Position numbers and translations under genes: made by a program
Assembly (NCBI RefSeq): GCF_000699445.3
Contig: NC_067200.1
Location: 17,738,510-17,802,509 of the forward strand
Length of the DNA: 64,000 nt
Direction: 5' to 3'
Source: Schistosoma haematobium
Taxonomy: Eukaryota; Platyhelminthes; Trematoda; Strigeidida; Schistosomatidae
In this document: positions 11,690-25,100 of the stretch, one piece after another
Numbering within the stretch: the first letter of the stretch is position 1
How the letters are laid out: each line of letters begins with the position of its first letter
Notes under the pieces: generated by a model
The model's input: the letters and a program-made list of their open reading frames with translations, nothing else
Told to the model about the DNA's origin: nothing
Databases searched by the model: none

Positions 11690-11900
11690 TTTTGAATCTT
11701 CATCGAATGAAGTGCTTAGGACACATATTACTCAAATCAAACCACAGGCTTCTTCACCATGGGTTGTTAGCCGGTGTAATAGTAGGTTGAAAGAAAGTTA
11801 AGGGTGACTCAATCAAGACATAGCTTCATTCTATGGAGTCATTGGCTGGCAGTTGTAGATTACCTGATTGGAGTCTGAACGTGATCCATGATAAATGATG
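11690..11900 (+). mobile_element. decayed non-LTR reverse transcriptase C-terminus
   Basis: Readable with two stops: RMKCLGHILLKSNHRLLHHG, later KKVKGDSIKT and GSCRLPDWSLN. This resembles the (R)LGHVLRM..RLP...GWKRARGGQ.KTW C-terminal signature of Perere/RTE-like elements. Confidence 0.5.
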
Positions 11901-12464
11901 TGTTAAAAAAACTAAGAATATTATCAGTCTCCTTACATTGTAATTAGCCCCAAATATGTTCTTTATTTATGAACAGTTGTTCAACAGTTTAACAGCGAAC
12001 TTCAAGTATTTTTTTCTGAAGAATCATTCATTTTCCATTTTTCTATATCATTCAGTTGAAAATAGTCACATCCAATGTTTTTGTAACTACCTACTAACAG
12101 TCATAGATACATCGAATACCAGTTGGCGTTATTAGTGATACCATTTGATGAACTTATGTAATAGCAATATAGTAGTGCAATTAGTACCATCAATAATTAC
12201 CCTTATTTATCATTTGTGTTAATGATATAATCAGACCGTATTATATATCTTTGTTCCTTTTTGATCCTACTAATATCAGGTTTAGAAAAGAGAACAGTTT
12301 TTTATATTGGAAGAAATATTCCTATTTAATTAATTTAATATAAGTTGAGCTCATTGGCAAACGTGATATAATAATTCGTAAATAACGATTTTGAAAAGAC
12401 AACAATTCGAACAGTCTCTTAGAGGGTGTTCAGTTTATGAAGACGTTTATTCTTACTTTATTTT

Positions 12465-12710
12465 GTATTGTTTGTTTAAATCTTCCCATTGATGTTTAGC
12501 ACTGAGATGGATCAGTTTTTTATTGGTATATGTGCATCCAGTGTAGATTGCCTCGATATTGACTTAATTCACAAGCGAACAATACTGGGTTCGAGTCCTG
12601 AAGTAAACAACAACTTTGAGATGCAGGTACATCCAGTGAACGAGCCACAAATAGGACGAAACGCGAGTCCTGGATTTCATTGATGGCCACCAACTATCTT
12701 TGTTTGTTCT
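12465..12710 (+). repeat. family-A (S-alpha-like) hammerhead SINE
   Basis: CTTCCCATTGATGTTTAGCAC, CAATACTGGGTTCGAGTCC B-box region and GGACGAAACGCGAGTCCTGG. The core is GTGAACGAG, so the ribozyme is inactive by sequence. Located 186 nt before the first SASH-like exon. Confidence 0.75.
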
Positions 12711-12896
12711 TATTGTTGAAAATACTTAAGGAAACGATTTTTCTGGATCATGAATCACTTCGACGTCTTATTGTAATACATAGAATATTAAGTCTTGAAA
12801 CATAAATAGAGTATATTCGATATGGTAGTTATTCATTATATTATGAATTCAGTCGGTATTACTAATTTCAACATGTTTTCTTTTCTTATTCACTAG

Positions 12897-13084
12897 ATAA
12901 TGAGAAATTAAATTTCTTTAAAGAAGAAAACTTCAAGAAAGATATTTATTGAATTCTTGATCAAATGGATCAATAATGAATACAATTAATCAAACCGAGT
13001 TACAAATGGTTGATACAAGCAATTTACAAAATCCTTGTGAAATTAATCATGAATTAACAAAACCATTGGTCTTGTTTCTTAATT
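12897..13084 (+). CDS. SASH1: SASH-like exon 1: 5'UTR plus first coding segment
   Basis: A strong pyrimidine tract and AG precede 12897 (ttttcttttcttattcactag). ATG at 12976 opens MNTINQTELQMVD and runs to the donor AATT|GTAAGT, ending in phase 1 (36 codons plus one base). All three frames entering from 12897 meet a stop before or soon after the ATG, so any upstream exon must be non-coding for this transcript. The AG could join a 5'UTR intron or accept a spliced leader, since schistosomes trans-splice some mRNAs. The start is inferred. Confidence 0.6.
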
Positions 13085-16028
13085 GTAAGTTTGTTTTTCA
13101 TATTCTTCCTATCTCACATTCTATTTTTCGCGGGTCGGGGGGGAGTGAGAGGGAGCATCGGGTGGAGGCCAGTTTAATAACGGTTGTCAAGCAGTTAATA
13201 TAATAAATACTTTCTATATTTAAACACGATACTTTTTACGGAAATTAATATTCTACAACTATGTTATATATAGTTATGTTATTAAGACATTGAAATTCAG
13301 TCACTTCATACTTTAGCATCGGTCAAACTGAGAAGAGAAGAGTCAGCATGAATAATTATTTACTTCTTTAGTTAAAATCCAATTTTTTCTCCAATATGAA
13401 GTTTCTTTCATTGAATGGTTTAATTACAAATTCAACAACAGACTATAATCCGAATACCAACTTGGGCGGCCTGTTTGAGCATCTGGGCTACCTGTTCCTG
13501 CCATCTAGATATTTCAACAAGTTATCTATTTTTGTTTGTTTTAATATATCATTATGTCTATTAATCGCATAAGCTATCCTGGTGCATTTCTGAAAAATGT
13601 ACAACCTTTTGTTGTCAAAGTTACAAAAAACTCAATAAGAGACAATGTGGTTGCTGGCAATATACAACGAAAAGAATGTACAATATTCAGATGTTCGTTT
13701 ACTGGACTGCTAACATCTAACTGGCGATCACCCAATATATATCGCCAGAACCGACCAAGAAGAAAGAAACGGAAACTTGTTGAAATAATTTGCGCTGAGA
13801 ATTCTATATTGTGCCAAAAATATAATATTGAATAAAGCTAATAATAATGATAATAATAATAATAGATGCTTAGATATTTACTTGAGTGTCGTACTCTGTT
13901 GAAAGTAATAAAATCACTTGAATGATTTAACATTTTTATATTATTAACACTTCTTAAGTTATATTATTTGACAGTCTATGACATAATGAATATTTGACTA
14001 TTTTGAAGTTACTGGTTAATTCAACGAATTAGTTCGGTGAATATTCAATGTCATAATAGTTCAGTTATAATACTGAGCTGAATCTTCTAAAAACATAATT
14101 TCTGACAAATGAAGACTTTGAATTCATGAGTCAATCTAAGCTAGACCACTACTGGAAATCTGGCAGCATTGGATGATTGTTTTGTTCTAGTGAGGGACTC
14201 CTCAGCAGTGTGCATCCATTATCCCGTAAGTAAAGCTCAAAATCAAGACCTTTGGTCCCGGACATCAATGCCATTGGATGCTAGCGTAGTGGTCTAGAGG
14301 TTAAGCATTCGCACGTGAGCACGAAGGTCCTGGGTTCGAGCGCCATGTGTGAGATCGTGATTGTGTACTGCTTAGGAGTTATATACTGGGACGAAACGGC
14401 TATCCAGCGTTCCCAGATTTTCAATGGTTGTCTAGCTGAGATCGACTCATGAATTCAACTATTAAATTTACTACAATCTCCACAAATCCCTATTCTAATA
14501 AAATGAAAAAGTGTTTTATGTGATAAATTGATTTCAGTTGAAAATTAAGCAGGAACAATTAGATTATTCGTTCACTGATTAAAATAATTATTTATAATTT
14601 ATTCTAATGTCACGTTGTGGGAGATAGCAGTACAATTCTGTAGTACATTTTGAAATTTTCCAGTTAGAAACATGTTTGAATTCTCACTAAGAATTAAATT
14701 GTGTATCCAATGTCTTTCAATCCCAGAGAGTTACAATGGATTCCTTCTCTGGCTAAAAATAAATTTAATAGGGATATGACTACAAATAATACTGAAGTGT
14801 ACGCATATGAAGTCTATATAATATTAATAGGTTTGTGATTTTAAAATTGTTGTTAAATCTAATTTCCATATATCGGCGGGACTATAATTTACGGGCGAAC
14901 AAATCATATTTAAGATAACAGGTCCTGGATTTCGGTAGGAAATTCATCCATCCATTTGGCTAAATAGCATTTTACCATTATGGTTGACGTCAGTTCTTAA
15001 TAAAAAAAAACCTAAATTCAATTCCTAACCCCAACGTCCAGCATTAAATCCTAATCCTAATTCCTCACACTAATTAATACCTCAGTAAGTAAATTAACAT
15101 TCTCAAAGTCACTGTTGCGCAACTCAAATGTCGTTCACATATTATAGTCCCACCCATATCTCTATATAGAATTTTAGTTCAATGTTAAACTAACTTGTAT
15201 CCTCTCATTATTCACTAATTGATTGTTCAATACAACGTAATTATTGATTCTATTCTGTATGTTCAATAAACTGTTCATTTAACACCTTCCAAATTAGTTA
15301 ATCATCAATTCATATTAGCTTGTATAGTTTGAATTGTAAACATTAAATAATTTGATGTGAGTTATTGTATTTTATTTTGCTTTCAACATTTATTATTATT
15401 ATTATTACTATGGATTTTGATTACCGGTTTTTCCGTTAGATATTCATTATTACTGAATCATCACATCACTCTATTATTACTACCCTCTTTTCACCCAAAC
15501 CCCACCCCTTACATTCTATTACATTATTACTAACTCATGTAAACATTACATTTTCTGTTGTTGTTGTTGTTGATCTCTTTTACAATCCAATTACAACAAT
15601 ACACAAAACAAATCCTATGAAATAAACAAGTAATATACATCTATCTATCTATCTATATATATGACATACAAGTGAACTATTGAAGAAGTATTGAATAGAT
15701 CTAAATACATAACAGCTATTTGACCTATTTTATTAATAAACTGTCTATATAAATTAAATCAGGTATCAACATACATCAACAATGTAACTAACTTATTCAT
15801 GTACATAGATTGTTTTTTTTTCGGTCTAAATATTCAACAAGTCAGTTCGTATGTTGAATTACTTCAATGTACCAATGATTATTATTATTATTATTATTGT
15901 TACTATGTTAGTCAATATTTTTCGTTTCTATGCTTATTCCTATTGGCAATATTACATATGTGTATGTGGAGATTCCATTAAATCACACATAGGAGAATCA
16001 TAATCATTATTATTATTATTATTATTAT

Positions 16029-16105
<77 letters not shown>

Positions 16106-19100
16106 TTGCACAGGAATGAAATATTTGCCAGTTGTAAATGTAAATGTACTTGTGTGTGTTCATTATGTCTATTCGATTATCAGTATCATTTTAATCATTA
16201 ATGTTATTTTGACTAATAGTATATTGTACAATATGGTAAATTATTTCATTCTATCTTTATCATACTTCTATATGTCTCATTCTTACTTTCCTCTCTTTCT
16301 CTTTCTCTCTATCTCTCACTTTATCCCTCTCTCTCCCTCTCTCTCTTGGTTTCAATACTGTTACATTGATTCATCATTAGTGTGTATACCATATGTGAAT
16401 GTGCCTGATTACAAATTTTTTTATTGATTGACCAATTTGAATTTTAGTTACTTGTTCCTATTACTAATACTTTTAATCCTTCACAATAATGAAAGAAAAC
16501 AGTTCTAGATAGTTTTCTAGTTGAAAAAACATAATATAATTCTTATTTGTAAGTTGAATTATTCAATTATAATCGATTAAGATGAAGAAACTTCATGAAG
16601 TGACGAGATTATAATTTATAGACGAACTAGTCATGTATAAGGTAACAGGTCTCGGATTTTGGCGTGAAACGCACTCATCCATATGGTTAAATAGAATTTT
16701 ATCGCTTTAACTGATATCAGTTCGTGATGAAAACCCTAACCTTAACCATCAACTGCAAATCATAACTTTAATTCCCCACATTGGTTTATAATCTTCATTT
16801 TGGTAGACACTCTCAAGGTCACTCTGGCGTCGCTCAAATGTCATTCATAAATTATAGTCTCACTAATAAAGATTTCAATTTCAGACTGTTGATTCTTAAG
16901 ATCAAGGATGTAATACTGTGTAGAGTAATGACTGTGAACTTTTGAGAAATGTAAAATGAATTTATAAGAATTTTCAATTTCAGAAGAGGTTTTCTGTGGA
17001 TATTATAGTAATTCTGATAGTTGAGGTCATGAGTCAATTGTAGCTGAACCACAATGGAAAACCTGGAATCCCATATTAGGACAAAATGGTTGTTTAGTGC
17101 TTTCAGGTTTTTCATGATCGTCTAGCTTCATGATTTCTAGACTCATGATTTCAACTACTAAAATTACTATCATATCCACAAAATCCTTTCTGATGTTAAT
17201 CAACATATGCTCACCAGTAACTGGCTTTAAGAGGTATTTCCTGGAGTTTTAGTGAGAAGCCGTGTTCAGTGGAGTTCAACCGAGTCTGTTGTGAGATAGT
17301 AATTCACTGATGACAATAGTGGACGGTGGCGCAATTTCGTGGATTGGTTAAGGCTAGACATTAACACCATTGCATGCCGACTCAGTGGTCCAGTAGGTTA
17401 AGCGTTCGCGTGCGAGACTGAAGGCCCCGGGTTCGGATCCCGCGAGGCGGGATCGTGGATGCGCACTGCTGAGGAGTCCCGCAATAGAGAGAAATGGCCG
17501 TCCAGTGCTTCCAAGTTTCAATGGTGGTCTAACATCAATCAGTTCATGACCTCAATAAAAAAAACATTAAGTAACCATTGGCTTCGTCCATTAGAATTCG
17601 TCAAGGAATTCAAAATAACACTATATAACTTAAAGGTGGTAAAATATAAAACTAGCAGCATTAGCACAAATGCTTCTGTGATTTCCTTTAGCATAAATTA
17701 TGAATTTCTACTGTTCTATCTCCTGGAACTTTCGTAATAATTTAGATCGCTTGGATTCTCATTGGTTTATTCCCCGAATACATGATTTCTTTATATTATA
17801 CTGATACTGCTTATGGTCAGATTAGCCGATGTGTTGTTAAACAAATTTCTCCATCAATGTTTTCTAAATCCTAACAACTGTTATTATAAAAAATTGAGAC
17901 AAGATGTATAAAATATTATATTTTCCTGGTTTCCATATTGCTTTAATTCACGAGCATTCTAAGTAACGTTGGATAGTGGTGGAATCCAGAACATACGTTT
18001 CGCCCTATTTGGGACTCGTCAGCTGGATGTACCTGAATCTCAGAGTTGATGTTCACTCCGGGACTCGAACCCATCTTTGCTTCGAATGCTTGTGACTTAA
18101 GGGAATATCGGGGCAATCCAAACTGGATGCACATATACCAATAAGAGCCTGATCAATTGCAATCCTAAACATCAATTGGAAGACACAAGTAAAACAACAC
18201 CAAGTAAATTTAAACTCCACCCAATGGCACAAGCAAATGGCCATCGGGATGAGGTAGCTAAGTGGATAACGCGATGGCGTTTGAAGTGAACGGTTATGGG
18301 TTCGAGTCTCAGAGTAAACACCAACTGTGTGATGTAGCTACATCCAGCTGACGAGTCTCAAATAGAACGAAACGCGCCTTGTGGATTCCACTACTAGCCA
18401 ATATCCATTTATGCTTAGAATATAACATCATTTTATGATTAACTATCTTTCATAGATCATGTTTCTTACATCATAGATATTTATTCAGATCATATCAGGT
18501 AGTAAACGAAACAACTTTGAAATACCTAAAACTTTCAAAAACTTGGGATCACAAACATTATTCTAAGTTCACTTGAAAAGTAACTCGATTTTCCAGACTG
18601 AAGGTTCTTCGATTTGGATAACTCTTTTAAATGGAGCACAAGTTTTTTCCAAAGACATAGTTCAGTATGACATATTGTTTTTTTTCTTTTCTGAATACCT
18701 CATATGTAAATGCTTCAGGCCTTACACAATCGTTATTATTTTCTTATAGTTCTTACAATAAAAGTAAAATACTTTTTCTTAAAATTCATTGATGAAGCTT
18801 TTCAATTCAAAGTATATAGAATATCGAAAAGGAAAACACTAAGCTACTAACCTAAATTCAATATTTTTATTGGTTTGAAATCATTTTAGCAAGAAAAGAA
18901 GTACTTTCTTCAGCTCCAACATCACCAAATAGCAGTGATAATGAAACACCTGGTCCTATATCTTCAATGAAATTTCAATATAGAAAAGATTCAAGAAAAT
19001 GTTTTCGTAAAATAACATCACAAACAAATTGGCGTAAACGTCAAGGTATGACATTTCGTTGTGGTCCATTCTTTAGTCGTACACATAATGGACTTGTAAA

Positions 19101-22100
19101 TTCACCATATCAATCAGATGTTAGTCAATCAGCACCAAGTAGTCCTACAATTGATACATATGAAACATTACCACTTATTCCTAATGCATCAACAATAGGT
19201 CAAGTTACAGAACAAATTAGTTCAAAACCATTCAATATTACAGTACATTCAAATTCACTTCATACTGAATCTAGAAATGATGAGCATAAAAATTTAGGAT
19301 CATCTTGTTTTACTACTAATAAAGTGAAATACTCTGAATCAACATTACTATGTTTAATGCAACGTCTTGGGATACAGGTAATTTACCATAAACAATATTA
19401 TTTTTACAAATCATGCACATAACTAATATACTGTAAAATCCCGTGTTTAAATATAAAGAGAATGAATTAAGGGGAACTATATTTTAATAGATATATGTAG
19501 AAATCCTTTTTGATATCTAACCACTGTGAACCCTTCTTCATTGATTCAGTTTCTACTAACTTTGTTGGTTAAGTTGAAAAGTCCAACTGGATGAATTGAG
19601 ATATGATAAAGAAGGTATATTGGATAAATATGATAAACACGATTCTGTCAAATTTTATATTTCACAGGTTGAAATCATGAGTCAGTTGAAGCTAGACCAC
19701 CATTGAAAACCTGGAAGCACTGGACGGCCGTTTCGTCCTGGTATGGGACTCCTCAGCCGTGCGCATCCACGAACCCGCCCCCCGCAGGATTCGAACCCTG
19801 TGAAATTTACTAAAATCTCCACAAAACTCATTCTGATAAAATTTTATATTGTTTTTTTCAAATTTGGAGGTCTGTTTAGTATACTACAAGAACATAGTTA
19901 CTTAACTTTTTTTTCGTTCCCTTTTCTCATCTCCATTTTTGACTTTACCAATGTGATAAATTACAAAAATTACATTGTAAATAGTTCCTCTCTTTGGAGA
20001 ACAATTAAAACTAAACAAACTGTTGAAGTTTCAAAGACAGTTAAGCTTTAATGTGAACTTTCAACTTAAGTATTCATGAAAGACTTAAGTGTATTATCTA
20101 CATAAACTATTGTTCCTTAATTATACCTTATTATGGTTACAATAATTGATATTCTATTGATATCAATAGAATCTTACCAAACATTAATAAACAAATTACT
20201 TTGATTTTACTGTTTGATCAAAGATGATAGAATTGAACTCACAATTGATTGATCACTGGGTGGTGATCAATGTCATGCTTGTCTAGTCCTTATTAGTGCA
20301 GATCGAATGCTATCGATCATGTTGCAATGTGGCCACCAGTCTAGGTGACTCGACACTGCGGGCAGTATATCTTGAGATTTAGATGGTGGTTGGAGGTAGT
20401 CAACAGGAAACCCTGAACCCGGGTTTCGTGCTACTCGGCACTCGTCAGCAAGGTGTACCTGTAATCTTGAAGGAACTGCTGCTCCATGGCGGCTCGGATA
20501 GCTCAGTGGTAACGTCTCTGACTGTGAAGATGAGTGACACGAGGTCGAATCCGCCAGAGAGCACCAGTCCCCTCAAGATTACAGGTACACCTTGCTGACG
20601 AGTGCCAAGTAGCACGAAACCCGGGTCCAGGGTTTCCTGTTGACTACCTCCAACCACCATAGAATTGAACTGTTACATGAAAACAAGAATCCAACAATTT
20701 ACTTTCATGATTCAAATCAATAGACAAAATGCTCTAGTAATTTAAAGTTAATTAATGCTCGTGAACACCTACCAGAGTGCCGAAACAAAGTTTTAATGTT
20801 ATTTACTTGATAAAATGTTACTTGAAACATTTTATAGTTACCTATTCTTTAATTAACTGATCAAAATCTTAACATCTATTCTATGTTCATAGTTGAAGCG
20901 ATAGTAAGTTACCTGTAAATTAGGTTACAGTGTTAAACTATACACAAAATTACAGAGTTACTTGGTAAAATAGAAAAACCATATTTCATTTGCGAAATAT
21001 TCATTAATTGTCCCAAACTGCATTGTTCCTACATTTTCATACGAATTGCTTTCTATTCCCGTTCTTCCTTTTCCAATCTGCTGCCAAATATTCGATTCCT
21101 GACACATGTTTTATACTACTTATGTCGATATAAGTAACATACATCAAAAGAACATTTTACTTTGATTATATTTTTTTTACAGGAATAAGTTTTGTAAAAA
21201 AGAAATTGTATTTAAGTGATTTAGACATCTGGATTTCAGCTGTCGTTACAGTCAAGAATTTACATCATTGAAACAGGTTTGTTGATAATACAAAGAGAAA
21301 TATATATGATAAATGAAAGACGCCAGTTGATTTGCTTAATCTACATTTCATTTAAATTCACTTGGTGTTGTTTTACTTGTCTTCCTATTGATGTTTAGGA
21401 TTGCAATTGATCAGTCTCTTATTGGTATATGTGCATCCAGTTTAGATTGTCTCGATATTGCCCTAAGTCACAAGCTTTTTAAGCAAAGATGAATGGTGAT
21501 TAGTAGTGGAATCCAGGACATGTGTTTCGTTCTATTTGGGACTTGTCAGCTAGATGTACCTGCATCTCAGCGTTGATGTTCACTTCGGGACTCGAACCCA
21601 GTACCGTTTCGGAGTGAACATCGATTCTGGGATGCAGGTACATCTAGCTGATGAGTCCCAAATAGGACGAAACGCGCGTCCAGGATTCCACTACTAGCCA
21701 CTATCCATCTTTACACTTTATTTGTAGAAATAATTTTACAGGAACTATCTCGTATAAATCTAAAAGATATATCTTATTATTTAAGGTAGCTTATATATCA
21801 CAGTCTATATGAGAGATTCAATGTTTTGAATTATTTATAATGTGAATGAAATATATTGATTCATGTAACATGAAAACAAAGTTGGCCAAAGTATTCAACG
21901 TGTTATCATTGTTATGGTTACAACTATCATTGGTAGTTGTAGTAGTAGTATTACCATTGTGAAAAGAATGAAAACGGAAACTTAACCAGCAAAAAAAAAG
22001 AAAATCAGTCACAAATTCCATAAAATCTAGATATGAATATGGATTACGTAACAAGCTAAGAAAATGCTGAAATTGAAGTTTATACTATTGAATTACCAAC

Positions 22101-25100
22101 TTATTGTAACCAATCGAGAAAAAAATCTGTATTGTAAGCAAAATGTATTACACAAAATGTCAAAAGCTCATTGACTTTAGTGTACATTGAGGGGGGGGGT
22201 GGTAAATCGAGTTATAGAAAACTTTAGTTTAGAACAATCCCATCTATCTTCTGTGAAAATAAACACTCATTATAATACGGTGATCATTTAAGTCACTTAG
22301 CATGGTCGATTAATGAAATTCATCATTGCTTAGGAATAAAGAGAATACTGATAATATGGGATCTGCTTATTTCAATTCAATCTAACGTAGAGTCAGATGA
22401 GAATTTCTCAAGTGTGTGATAACATCTCTTACTATGCCAGTTGCTAAGATCATTTCATGAAAGCTGAAGAGCTTTTGTTCACTCTTTTTCGATAATTGTT
22501 ACCGTATATGAAGCTGTCATCTGCCAGGACATTTTGTCGACTGCATATAGATTACTAATAAAGTTTATGTTGTCAAAAATTACCATTTTTAAACATATAC
22601 ATTAATAATTTAGCAAAGAAGTTAATGATTAATTGTTACTTTATTATAATTTATTGTAATAGTCCGTTTGGCCTTGTCTACTGGAACATGGAGTTGTAGA
22701 TGTGGATCGATTAAGCAAATTGACTAGAAATGAATTAATTGAAATGGGTGTTACAGATGCTGAGACGAGAGCTACATTAATGACAGCTGCTCAGCTTCTT
22801 ACAGATTCATGGTTAAGTAAGTCACTGAACATAATAGTTACTTAATTCATTATTTCCTATGAATTTAGTATACGATTCAACGATTAGAACCAAATCAGTA
22901 AACTTGAAACCTCTGGATAAGTGCTCTGTTGTAGTCGATGGATTTTTAGAGAAAACTTCAATTCCATTTAGGAGTACATTTAGGACATTTAAATTTATTG
23001 ATGATCACATTGTTACCTCCACTGCTTTTTTATTTAAAATCGGTTGTTTATGACATTTGAGTGAAATGATTCACCTTCGCACACAGATACACTCTTGGTA
23101 TTAATCCATTAATAATACTAAACGTTTAGTGGTGAAATATAAAATCCTTCTGTAACAACTAATACAGAGACACTTATTCACCGCACGTCATGGATGAGAG
23201 TTGGAGAATATCGTGTATTGATTGATGTTATGCAACAATGCCTTCAGACGTCGTCTCGGTGGCGTAGAGGTTAAGTGTTTATGTAAGAGATCTAAGGTCT
23301 CAAGTTTGATCCCCACGTTCAAGGTCGTGGGTGTGCGCTGTTGATGAGTTCCATACCAGAGTGAGACGTTCATAAAGTGCTTTCAGGTTTTCAATGATGG
23401 TTTAAATTAGATCATTTCACTATTTAAACTATGAAAACTCTACAGTCTCCCGAACCCCGTCATTCTACCTAAAATCTTGTTTAAAAGGAGTTGTTCCCCC
23501 AAGACCGTATTCTGTCGGCTAGTGAACGCATGGACACTGAAAGCAACCGATAAAATTTTCGAAATGTGTTGAGAAAACCAAGAAGTATTATAACCTGTGC
23601 ATTGTCTACTGATCGATTCTTAAATTAGTGAAAACTTACTTCACAGATACTACTGTTAACCATTACGAAGTATAAATCATACGTGCTGCAATTCTGTGAT
23701 GGAATAATAATCAAAATGTTTTCCTTCAAGCAATCCTTTGTCTATTTTATGTGAAAAAGTGACATACTGAATCTTACTGGTTAATCCGCAAACTGTTTAA
23801 AACTCTGATCAGTGTATTGATGAACACTGAAACAATGCTGAGCAATGAATGACATACTTTATTATGAATCATCTGTAAACTCACTATAATTCTTCTCACT
23901 AAATACAAAGAGAATAACTTCACATCATAAATGTTATATCTAGAGTTTAGATTTTTGCTATACCGCTTACTATTTGAGCACTGAAACACTAGAACCCTCC
24001 AATTCGCAAGTGAGAAGACCGAAAACGAGTAAGAAGGAATGATATACCAGTGTCAAATACGGTATAAAACTCTAAGATATTTATAGTTTTTAGTACAAAT
24101 AAAATCATCATTACAGTTATCCAATCCACATACAGTGGTTTTTTAGCATTTGCCAAATAGGGAAGCTACACGTCGAGATTCTGGAATGTTCTTCCAAAAG
24201 ATGATTGGATGGAATATCTTCGGCTCTTTTTAAACTTCTTGGAGCTTCCTCACAATAAGCAAATACGTTTATGAGAAAATGTCATCGTAACAAGATAACA
24301 AAAAACAAGAATTTTTTATTCTTATTTATTTTTAAAGATCTCTAATGATCATTCTGACAATTTTTAGGGGAGTATTTCATGTGTTAGAAGTGTGTATTAG
24401 TAAAACAACTCATCAAAAATATTTTTAATCGGAGAGGGGTTTTGTGGGTATTATAGTAATTTAGCAGCCGAATTCATGAGTCAGTTGAAGCTAGACAACC
24501 ATGGAAAACCTCAATGCACTGAACGGCTGTCTTGTCCTATTATGGGACTCCTCAAAAGTACGTATCCATGATCCCACCTCACGAGATTCGAACCAAGGTC
24601 CTATCAGTCTCGTGCGCGAGCGCTTAACATGTAGACCACTGAGCTGGCCGGCATCTAACGGTGTTAATGTTGCACCACCGTCCACCATTGTCATCAGTGA
24701 ATTACTACTTCATAACAGACCTGGTTGAACTCCACTAGATAATTATAACTTATATAAGGGGTAAATGTCAATGATGATAATAGTTTAATCACTGTTGAAC
24801 TATGAAACAATATCTTGAGGTATATTCAAATGTTTGTTTATTCCAACTGTTTAAACAATTCATTGAATATGTAATAACTTTTCATATTCTTATTATACTT
24901 TTTCTTGTTATCAATATAAAAGATCCTTCATTATTCCATAGAACGTTGAATAGATCATTTGGAAAAAATTCAAAAGATTTATACGATACTCAAAATATTC
25001 ATGATTCCGGTATCTCAAGTGGAACAGATATTACTAGTTCATGTTTAACATATAAACCACAATATACAAATTTTTGTAATAATACTAATAGTAATAATAA

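Larger units (their letters stand above)
20383..20660. repeat. family-F hammerhead SINE foldback
   Basis: Arms 20383-20473 and 20570-20660 are reverse complements with very few differences. The centre holds a tRNA-like head: GGATAGCTCAGTGGTAACG (A box) and GAGGTCGAATCC (B box). The arms carry a hammerhead unlike families A and B. It lies in intron 2 of the SASH-like gene. Confidence 0.8.
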
